Source of the DNA: Sphaerolaimus hirsutus
Lineage: Eukaryota > Nematoda > Chromadorea > Monhysterida > Sphaerolaimidae
Assembly (NCBI GenBank): GCA_964036195.1
Contig: OZ038459.1
Span: 12,149,206-12,213,205, forward strand
Length of the DNA: 64,000 nt
Direction: 5' to 3'
Below the pieces are notes generated by a model. That model worked only from the letters and a program-made list of their open reading frames with translations, ran no database searches and had not been told where the DNA came from. Positions 34,401 to 42,513 of this stretch are shown here, one piece after another. Made by a program: the position numbers and the translations under genes. The first letter of the stretch is position 1; each line of letters starts with the position of its first letter.

Positions 34401-37400
34401 TAGTATACTACTTTTGATGCCACTATTCATTAAAAAGGGACATTTTATGTACACAATATTTCATGTCAAGTTCCACTTAACAAATCAACGTTTTTCAATT
34501 CAATGTCAAGCTGCAACAATGTGTAAAAATGTAAATAGAGCAAATCTAATGCAAATAGCTCCCGCTATGTGCGTGTTGGGTCTGTGTGCGTGCCGGGTTT
34601 GATACGTGCGTGCCCAGCGTATGTGCGTGCCGGGTTTACGTACGTACATACAGACACAGGGTCATTACACTAGGTGCCGGCTCCATGTCAATTTTAAATC
34701 ACTAGCCATGAAGTGATAAACTAGGATAGTGCATGAACATGTCAGATGGCTGCTTTTCACCTGTTTGACGAGCTCGGAGTTGCACGGTTGATCTTATGTT
34801 TTGGTGCCAATTCGCTCTCGTCTCCAGCGACTGCGTTCCGAATGCACTCGTTCTCGCAGCACGGAGATCCAGGGGGCAGCACACCTGACATAGAGAAAAT
34901 CTGCTCATCAATTATTACACACGCTTTCTTTCATGTTCCACATTAAACCAGTACCGTATTACCTCGCAATACCCCCCCCCCTTGAATTAACCCCCCACTC
35001 GAAATACAACCAGGTGTTTTTTAGCTGGGGAAAAAATAACCCCCCTCGAAATACCCCCGTCTAAAATGATGTACATCATGTATGAAATGTACATGATGTA
35101 TTTATTGCTGCCAGTTTGCACCGCAGCTACACATACATATAAATACGTAGTGAAAGTAGAGTATGTACGTTATTATGGTTAAAAATGTCCTATTTCATCA
35201 AATATAACCCACTCATTACCCGTTTTGGGCATTTCAAAAAAACAGAAATGGCAGTATGCGCAGCTAACGTGTATACCAGTCAAAATGTGCCCTGACATCG
35301 CGCCTTGTATCGCCGTAATTGTACATGGGTGGCACTATTTTGGGCAGTCAAAGAATTGGGAGTTGATTCTACCTTTGGATTCGAAAAAGGGGATGGCATA
35401 TAAATTGTTATTACCGTATTTCTTCTAATAGAAGAGCGCCGTTCTATTTTTTCCGTCAACTTTTATACCTGCCGTTCTATTAGAGGTTCCGTTCTATTGG
35501 AGGCAAAATTTTTCTCACATTTTTCAATTGGTCATAGTGTTTTAAATGAAACATGAACAACATTTTGTTCAGATCAGCTCAACAATCAGCTCAACAATGT
35601 ATCAGATCAACAATTCAAACAAAACCAAGTGTGAAAAGTGTTCTCACCACCCATTTTTCTAATATTTTTATGTTTTGGCACTCTTCCAACGTATTTTTTA
35701 CCTGCCATTCTATTGAAGGTGCCGTTCTATTGGAGGCTGCCATTCTATTCTTTTCGTGAGTGCAAAAATGTGCGAAAACCTGCCGTTCTATTTGGAGGTG
35801 CCGTTCTATTGGAGGTATGCCGTTCTATTAGAAGAAATACGGTATACGTAAATACACGTTCATTCTGTGGAACAAATTTAGGCACTGCATAAATATTTCC
35901 ATGCACATAATAGAGCCACTGAGCACAGCAACTCCTCGTGCTCGGCAATGTCCCTTCTCGCCCTGAAGACCAGCATCAGCTCGCCGCCCATGGTGAACCG
36001 CTTCACATACAGATTTGCATTCTCTTTGATACCGTGGTTGATCAGTCGCCCAAACGTGCCATTTTCTGCGGTCGCGTCGATGCTGCAATCGAATGTGCAC
36101 GTGATTTGCTATCTACTTCCAACTTATTCTGTAGGTGCGATTGCCATGGTGAAATGAGGTCGACAACATAGTTGTTAAAACGTATTTTCTTTTACTCGAT
36201 AAATACGTATACTCGAGTACAGAGTTAATACGTTTACGTTTCCTCCGAAATACAGCATTTTATATGGTTCGTTACATATGCACACAATTGTCGTGCAAAC
36301 TAATTTTCAACTGAACCTTTAAAAACTAATAAATATCATTCTAGAAAAAGCAAATCTCAAATGCATTTAAAGCTGATTCATGAGAAAAAAATAGAAGGGC
36401 GCCCCTCTATTAGAAGAAATACGGTATTTAATGGCAGAAGACTTATGTACCTGATTTCCATTGTCCTGGATCTGTTCCCAATAGAATTGGAATGTAAGTT
36501 ATGGACCGGTTCCCAATCGAATTGGAGTTATGGACCGGTTCCCAATCGAATTGGAGTTATGGACCGGTTCCCGAATGAAATTGGAAGATTCAATGTGGGA
36601 CATACCGTATTACCTCGAATTATCCCACTCCCCTCGAATTACCCCCACCCTCAAAATGAAAAAATACGGTACTTTTAACAACTCTGGTCGGCGATAGTGA
36701 TGGAAATGCGCCATGGCGCTGGCGCCATTTGAGGGCGCCAAAGAGCGCCGCGCCATGGCGCCATTGGCGCTTGGCGCCCTTTTTCCGTGGCGCCCTGCCC
36801 TAAAAGGGCACCAAAATGGCTTTAACACACGCAGCATATTGTACGCATTTATTTTTCCTGACGCCCTACTTTGCAAATGACGCCATGGCGCCCTTGGCGC
36901 TTGGCGCCCACTTTCCGAATGGCGCCATGGCGCCTGGCGCCCACTTTCCGAATGGCGCCATGGCGCCTGGCGCCCACTTTCCGAATGGCGACATGGCGCC
37001 AGTGGCGCCCTTTTTTCTGGCGCTTTTCCATCACTAGTCGGCAATGAAGAACAAACGGACCAAAAGGCAGTATTGTAGAAGTACAGGTAACAGTCCAGCT
37101 CTGGGTTCTTGCAATATTCCTCATCCCGCCTGATGCCCTCCTGGTAGCTCAATTTTTGACCAACATAAACTGTGACAATTTCCTCCTTTGCATATGACCG
37201 CGTTGTCATCACACAGCGGCCTTTCACCTGTGTGCAACTTAATTTCAGAATTTCACATACAAATCAAGTGTTGACTACCAATAAAACTGTTTGGACTGAA
37301 AGCGGGGGGAATGAAAAGCAAAAGCAAAAGCCGGTTCCCAATCGAATTGGAGTTATGGACCGGTTCCCAATCGAATTGGAGTTATGGACCGGTTCCCGAA

Positions 37401-38475
37401 TGAAATTGGAAGATTCAATGTGGGACATACCGTATTACCTCTAATTATCCCACTCCCCTCGAATTACCCCCACCCTCAAAATGAAAAAATACGGTACTTT
37501 TAACAACTCTGGTCGGGGGTAGTGATGTGAAAAGCGCCATGGCGCTTTTACATCACTAGTCGGGGGACCATTTTTCATTTAAATTTAAATTTAACATCTC
37601 ACACACAATAAATTTTTGTGCAAAATTTAGTATCGAAGATGAATTTTGACTAAAAAAACTTAAAAGCATGAAAAAATGAATTTTTCAGTGGCATTTTATT
37701 TGTCGTTTCACATCTTATATGTCGTTATGCTGTAAATCCACATTTAAGGTGTCATGTCAGATGTCAAATCTTATGCAAACGGTTATACCGAATTTGTCAA
37801 ATGTTATGTAAAATGTTAAGAGTTCAGTAAAAAAATGTTTTCTGTTTATTTTGAGTGACACTTTGCATGGAGTTCGCAATTGATATAATAACACTTTCCA
37901 GCGAGCGGCACTGCCACCAGGGGGCAGTCCCAGACCCAGTAAAGTGTAAATTCAAGTGTCAAATGACATGTAAAATGTCAATCAAAACAAAAAAGAAAAG
38001 ATTTTATTACTGAACTTTGCATGACAATTTTCACTTTACATTTGTCATGACGATTGGCACTACCTTATGCATGACATTTTACATAACATTTGACACTTTA
38101 CTTTACACTTTATAGGGTCTGGTATTCGCATCCGGTGCCTGCCCCCAAAAACACCCTAAAATCATACCATCAACCCCTCTAGTGTCATAGAAAGTGTCAG
38201 CGCACTTTAGGCACTTAATTTAGTGCCACGCGCTAAAGTGACCAGTCAAATGGCCGCAAGCGGCAACAGCGGCAAAAGAAGCGACCTTGCAATGGAAGAC
38301 TTTGAGGCCTTGCTGCGCGTCCTCGACCGCCTGCTCGTCGCGGCGCTGCTGCAGCCATTGGGCGCGGATGCGCGCCGGCGCCGAGTCGCTCCTCCTGCCC
38401 GGCCGCCGCGCCGCCCAGCCGCCTGCGTGCGCGCGAGCCCGATGGCAGCGCTGCGGCCACTTCCGCCAAATCACA
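31401..38475 (-). CDS. SET-domain (KMT5A-like) and FLYWCH zinc-finger exons, possibly one gene
   Basis: Predicted exons (5' to 3') are 38286-about 38475, 37057-37227, 35907-36108, 34761-34884, 33459-33598, 31814-32025 and 31401-31526 (stop). Phases agree at every junction. Exons 2-3 give a SET domain close to KMT5A/PR-Set7, the histone H4K20 methyltransferase family: VKGRCVMTTRSYAKEE, YCKNPELDCYLYFY, IDATAENGTFGRLINHG and RRDIAEHEELL. Exons 5-6 give a FLYWCH finger: EKLVHDGFTYYIHKSKG, IYFRCSRNRLGCPAM and a distal HNH. Exon 6 continues into a helical segment (LRATLNEELKRQALLQR). Oddities: NHS is NHG, GRGV is GRCV, and the invariant YDYG after EELL is absent, so the methyltransferase may be inactive or the exon 3 edge wrong. 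The exon 3 acceptor could be 36082. The two domains could also be two adjacent genes. Confidence 0.62.
31725..31796. mobile_element. GGCGCC/TAGTGATG-family right-end fragment
   Basis: TGGCGCCATTGGCGCTTGGC through to GTTCCATCACTA. It lies 18 bp downstream (minus strand) of the FLYWCH exon that ends at 31814. The left terminus is missing. Confidence 0.6.
32081..33038. mobile_element. Long TACCGTATT-family element (about 958 bp), type B
   Basis: Ends are TACCGCATTTCCTCGAAATA and GTAGTTCGAGGAAATACGGT then A. The interior has type B words (AAATTGAGTGTAAAGGGTAC) and an inner inverted pair around CCGCGGCCATTAT. It is the longest member of the family here but has no transposase frame. It lies in the intron between the two FLYWCH exons. 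Confidence 0.75.
33168..33383. mobile_element. Short TACCGTATT-family MITE, type B, reverse
   Basis: Left end TACTGTATTACCTCGAAATA; right end GTATTTCGAGGAAATACGGT then A. It lies 75 bp from the FLYWCH exon at 33459. Confidence 0.75.
33712..34092. mobile_element. TGATACGCAC-family foldback element (complete)
   Basis: The left end is GTGCACTGATACGCACATG then GCCCGATACGCACATTTGCC. The right end is GGGCAAATGTGCGTATCGGG then CAGATGTGCGTATCAGGCC. Inside, four alternating inverted copies of CACTTGACAC...CAGATATGAGTAAAGTG make a multi-arm hairpin. It lies between exons 34761-34884 and 33459-33598. Other copies: 39565-39965, 45093-45300 and 47607-47828. Confidence 0.82.
34093..34680. other. Intron sequence with inverted GCACGCACATAG / CGTGCCGGG words
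   Basis: 34245-34330 (CCTTGTACGCACATACGCCC, GACCCGGCACGCACATAG) and 34560-34660 (CTATGTGCGTGTTGGGTCTG, GTGCGTGCCGGGTTTG) are inverted relatives. They suggest another degraded foldback element of about 420 bp. No exon seen. Confidence 0.5.
34952..35232. mobile_element. TACCGTATT-family element, type A, right end lost
   Basis: Starts TACCGTATTACCTCGCAATA and carries the ATGTACATCATGTATG core, CACCGCAGCTACACATAC and CCCGTTTTGGGCATTTC, then breaks off. Confidence 0.7.
35412..35844. mobile_element. TTCTTCTAATAG-family MITE (complete)
   Basis: Ends are TACCGTATTTCTTCTAATAG and CTATTAGAAGAAATACGGTA. Seven CCGTTCTATT(A/G)GAGG-like echoes lie inside. It lies in the intron between the SET exon at 35907-36108 and exon 34761-34884. 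Another copy is at 53159-53286. Confidence 0.8.
36426..36467. repeat. 42-bp duplicate of the terminal-exon region 31406-31447
   Basis: Bases 36426-36467 are identical to 31406-31447 (contains GGCAGAAGACTTATGTACC and TGATTTCCATTGTCCT). The source overlaps the predicted last exon and 3' end of the SET/FLYWCH gene. The copy sits in an intron of the same gene, between a TTCTTCTAATAG fragment and a 29-bp-type minisatellite. Confidence 0.85.
36468..36594. repeat. Small array of the 29-bp minisatellite family
   Basis: About four units related to 24913-25876: one with GGATCTGTTCCCAATAGAAT, then GGACCGGTTCCCAATCGAAT twice with a GTTAT suffix, and a diverged final unit (CCCGAATGAAATTGG). Confidence 0.85.
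36695..37036. mobile_element. GGCGCC/TAGTGATG-family element, 342 bp
   Basis: Starts TAGTGATGGAAATGCGCC and ends GCGCTTTTCCATCACTA. It is flanked by GTCGGCGA (36687-36694) and GTCGGCAA (37037-37044), an 8-bp duplication with one mismatch. The right part contains a short tandem of GGCGCCCACTTTCCGAATGG. It lies 20 bp downstream of the SET exon 37057-37227. Confidence 0.82.
37322..37514. repeat. Duplicate of 36509-36686 (minisatellite units plus mini-MITE)
   Basis: Two GGACCGGTTCCCAATCGAAT units with the diverged CCCGAATGAAATTGG unit, then ATTCAATGTGGGACATACCG, a minimal C-rich MITE and ACGGTACTTTTAACAACTCT. This follows the same order as the earlier stretch with almost no differences. The copies lie about 810 bp apart, either side of the SET exon. 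Confidence 0.88.
37520..37558. mobile_element. 39-bp minimal TAGTGATG-family element with 8-bp target duplication
   Basis: The whole element is a near-perfect palindrome: TAGTGATGTGAAAAGCGC and its complement GCGCTTTTACATCACTA around CATG. It is flanked on both sides by GTCGGGGG (37512-37519 and 37559-37566), a perfect 8-bp duplication. It therefore retains only the two termini of the GGCGCC-rich family, yet appears to have transposed. Confidence 0.88.
37905..38150. mobile_element. TGTCA-rich TIR element (GGGGCAGTCC family)
   Basis: The left end is GGGGGCAGTCCCAGACCC with GTAAAGTGTAAA, mirrored at the right by TTTACACTTTATAGGGTCTG. The interior is packed with TTGACACTTT / AAGTGTCAA and ACATGACATTT words. 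Relatives: 41401-41580, 42780-42985, 44213-44400, 55338-55465, 57445-57618 and 29240-29660. Confidence 0.72.
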
Positions 38476-39564
38476 AGTGACAAGTGCAATGGCAAGTGAA
38501 TTGGCAAAAGCCAAGTAAATAAATAAAAATTAAAAGTAATTTCTCTTCGCCTTTGCGATTTCACGTGCCAATTCACTTGCCATTTCACTTCGCCTTTGCG
38601 CTTTTACTTTGCCTTTGCCATTTCACTTCTCACTTCTTATTTTGCGGAACTGGCACCTGGACAAGTGCTCATTCCGCTAGTCGCTTTGTCAACTGACATG
38701 ACTCAAACTTTCACTTGATTTCAAAAATTTGTCACTTTATTGTCGAAATAGGAAACTTAATGGTAGGCATGAGCCAAGTTGGAAACGCACCACGGATATT
38801 TATATTATATAAATATTTGTTTGGTATATACCTGGGGAATATGCAGCGCCTTTCGATTTCTGGCCCTGCATTTTAATTGCTTTCGCTGCTGATAGCATAA
38901 TTTAGATTTTTTTAATCGATCGCCTCAAAGATTCGCTCAAACGACGCCAGCACTGGAAAACCTATGGTAAAATTTGCAATAAATATAACTGATGTTTTGA
39001 TAAAAATGATAAAATGAACTTACTAAGAGGTGAAACTAGGTATTTACTATTCGGAAAGCATGCTAGTTAAATGTAAAATGTCACCATATTTTGATGAATG
39101 AAAATGTTTCAAATTGCATGGTAACGAAAAAAGTGACAGAAACCAACTGCGATGCGCCAAGACTAAAAAATTTTTTTCCCTTATATGAGCCACGTCGATT
39201 TCACTGTAAGTATTCATTCAATAGACATTCGATCATCTCAATGGAAGAGAGGTTTTCCTATAACTTTCAATGCTTCTGGAATGATCTACAAAAATATGTG
39301 ACCACATTTGAATGCGTTTTCCATGTTGGCGCCAATGTAGGTCATTTAATTACAGCACGCCAGGCGCCAAGCTACGGAAAATGGGCGCCATTTAAAAAAC
39401 GGGCGCCTGGGGTAAGAATTTCGTAGGCATGGAGGTTTGCTGGGTATAAAAAAAGAATGCGAGTATTAACATTTTGAGCATATTATGTAAATCAAGTAGT
39501 GCATATGGAAGTTCGTTCCTTACACAAAGCGAGTCTTGATCAGCGTATTCCCTACTCACGAAGG

Positions 39565-39965
39565 AGGCAGGCCTGATACGCACATCTGCCCGTTACGCAC
39601 ATTTGCCCGTTTTTTTCACTTGACACTTTTTCAGAGTAAAGTTAACAATATGAAAAACAGATATGAGTAAGGTGAAAAAAAGTTGTGTAATGACATTAGT
39701 GAACTTTTTTCACTTCACTCATATCTGAAAATCACTTGAAAATGTGTCAAGTGAAACAAACAGTGATAAATAGCCATTTTTCACTGTTTTTCACTTGACA
39801 CATTTTCAAGTGATTTTCAGATATGAGTGAAGTGAAAAAAGTTCACTAATGTCATCGCGCAGCGTTTTTCAGTTTACTCATATCTGAAAATCACTTGAAA
39901 AAGTGTCTAGTGAAAAAAACGGGCAAATGTGCGTAACGGGCAGATGTGCGTATCAGTGCACCCCC
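39565..39965. mobile_element. TGATACGCAC-family foldback element, inverted copy
   Basis: Begins CAGGCCTGATACGCACATCT and ends AGATGTGCGTATCAGTGCAC. It is the reverse orientation of 33712-34092, with the same four-arm CAGATATGAGT/ACTCATATCTG interior. Confidence 0.8.
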
Positions 39966-40843
39966 CTCACGAAGGCAGACTGTTTTTCATGAGACGTGTT
40001 TTTCGCAAAACGTGTTTTTCGCCGAAAAGCATTCCCTTTGAGCGAAGCTTTAGTGTTTCCGTGTCTGGCTGAAATGGCGTGGCCATGGAATGACTCAAAT
40101 TGGCGGCAGATTTCACTTTGAATATCGGTTCTACACGCGCTAGCTTTCTAAAATTTGAAAACTAACAAATCAGCTTTGAACGCGTTGAATTTACACTGCG
40201 TACCTACACATCGTGTATCTGCTGTCGGCGCTCCAGGCTATTCTATTGTATTTTTTTTCGTTTCACAGTGCACAGCATTTGCATTCGATGAATCAGCCCA
40301 GGCCAGGCGTAGCTCGCCTGTCTGTCGTCATCGATCGTTTTTTAATTTTTTGGCATCGTTTCCAGGGGGGTATTCAAGGGGAGAAATTTTTGCTTCACCC
40401 GGCGAACTGGGGGGTCTTATTCGAGGATTTAAGGTTATCACTTTTCCACCCCTTCCACTGAAACCGTGTTGGCGCAATTATGGTGCCTTTAAGGACAAAA
40501 TTTGATCCACTAGTAGATGGTAGATAGTTGAGAGATTTGGGGACGGGGCTCAGGGGATAGTAGTCTCGGGATAGAAAGCTAGCTGAGCAGCCACCCAGGG
40601 GACCCCCGCAACGGGTCTACATGCCACTCGGTTTACATGCCATGTGACCCTACACCCCTTTACGGACCGCTCTCGACAGGCGCCACAGGAAGGGCGCGAA
40701 CGCCGATGAAGACATTTGAAAAAAAGGGCGGGCGAAAAAGGCGCCAAGTGCAATTTGCGCCACGGCGCGGTTCCCTCGCACAGCGGCTAACTGCAATAGT
40801 AAACGTGTGACGAACGAACGATGCGAATGAAATGTGACAAAAT

Positions 40844-41015
40844 TGGCCCACACACACTAGTTGACATCGACACCAAATGCCAACTGGGTCCGATTCCAAT
40901 TCAAGCTTGCCGACGAGCCAACGAACGACGTTCAAATGCAAGCTTGAAATTGGGATTCGAACCAGTTGACATTTGGTGTCGATGTCAACCAGTGTGTGTG
41001 TGGGGCCTATTCGCC
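40844..41015. mobile_element. CACACACTAGTTGAC TIR element
   Basis: The left end, GGCCCACACACACTAGTTGA then CATCGACACCAAATGCCAAC, is mirrored by GTTGACATTTGGTGTCGATG then TCAACCAGTGTGTGTGTGGG. The centre (AATTCAAGCTTGCC / AAGCTTGAAATTGG) is also palindromic. Confidence 0.75.
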
Positions 41016-42513
41016 ATTTGTTTGCAATTGCAATCACTGTATTAAGTGTTGATAGATTGGGCAAATTTCCGGCTCGATGAAAGACCCGAAAAGCATAGCG
41101 CGTCGCGCGGACGAGAGACAAGGCGGCAACGAGCTGCGGTGACGGTCACGGCCGGATCGCCTCCGTGACGAGAATATGCAAGCAAACGCATGCGCACACT
41201 CGTACACTACTGAAATTTGGCAACTCGTAAATCTATTTCTATACTATTTGCACATTTGTAAATGTGCACATTTGAGTTGACCACAATGATCAATCTGTCA
41301 ACTTCTGTTAACGGCGTTCAAAATCACTCGTTCTGGTCAGATTGATGTGTTTCCAAAATTGCGGTGTTGTAAATACTAGTGTGTGACCACAATGGCGTGG
41401 GGGGCAGTCCCGCACCCTATCAAGTGTAAAGTAAAGTGTAAAATGTCATGTGAAATATCAATTTAAAAAAATTTATCACTCAACTATTGACACTTTGCAT
41501 GCCAATTGACAAATTTGTATGACATTTTACATGACATTTGACAATTTACTTCATACTTTTCATGGTGCCATCGGGGTTAGACACGGATAATATGGGAATC
41601 ATTCCATTTTATGATTAGAAGGCGAAAAAACCAACTGAATAGCACTCAAAGAAAAACAGATCATTGAAAACAGATGATGGTTAAAAATCAAACATGATGA
41701 AACGGCGTTTGATAAACGATACAAAACATAAAACTATTACATCATAAAACAACATATTTCATCAAATATTTCCTTTTTGGGGTTTTGAAATTTTGATTCA
41801 CCCCCTACTTTTGTACTTATAAAATTTACACAGGTTTAAACAATTCGCATTAATTTCGCAATTTTTGATGAAATATGTTTAAAAAAGGCACTGTCCGTGC
41901 CCGACCAGGGTTGGGAATTCAAAATTTTCAGGTTTGGGTATTGGTTCCAAAAACTTACTTTTATTCTTTACTTTCTACTAGGCTCTTTACTTTTAACCTT
42001 GCTCTTTACTTTACTTTTAACTTAACATTTATAATTTTATATTATTTTAACTTCCGGAATTTATTTTTACTTTACTCACTTTACAACTTGCGGAACCGGC
42101 CCCCGGCCCGGAATGATATTTGGAAGGCAGATTTCTGCCATCACTGCCTGGTGCCTGAGACACTCTCTGCATGCATACCAAAAGCCAAAAAAAATTTACC
42201 TTTCCATTTTCAATTTTAAAAAATTTGACGACCTAGGGCGCCTTCCCGATAAAATTTTGACTACTATCAAGCTCTTGTCTTTCAGGTATGCCATACTTAT
42301 AAATCTGGGTCAGGTGTAAATACAAATGTAGAAATTCAGGAAATATTTTCAAGTATTTTTGGGTATTGAGTGTGGGTTCGGGTATTGGTTTTGTGTATCG
42401 GGTTTGGGTAATAGAGTTGGGTTGGGTTCCAAAAGATGTGCGGGTATCGAGTTCGGGTCAGGTCGGGTCGGGTTCCCAGCCCTACCGGGCATACACACTC
42501 TATCCATATTAAT

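Larger units (their letters stand above)
38476..42513. other. Spacer between the SET/FLYWCH and C2H2 genes; 5' exons unresolved
   Basis: Further 5' exons of the SET gene must lie here or beyond. Weak minus-strand candidates are a frame starting MSSSAFAPFLWRLSRA near 40715-40660, an exon-like block ending FERIFEAID near 38921-38960, and a CG-rich block at 41060-41130. None has matching partners. The rest is repeats: a TGATACGCAC element at 39565-39965, a CACACACTAGTTGAC TIR pair at 40844-41015, a GGGGCAGTCC relative at 41401-41580 and a GGTTGGGAATTC...TTCCCAGCCC hAT-like pair at about 41908-42484. Confidence 0.4.

Noticed and set aside
36610-37227. 205-codon minus-strand frame as one exon
   Set aside because: Only 37057-37227 is SET coding; the remainder is GGCGCC-family MITE that happens to be open.
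39091-39426. 111-codon plus-strand frame as a gene
   Set aside because: The second half is GGCGCC repeat; a possible donor occurs at about 39207, but no partner exons or domain were found.
40660-41121. 153-codon minus-strand frame
   Set aside because: It runs across a TIR element (40844-41015) and a GGCGCC-like patch; only small pieces could be exons.
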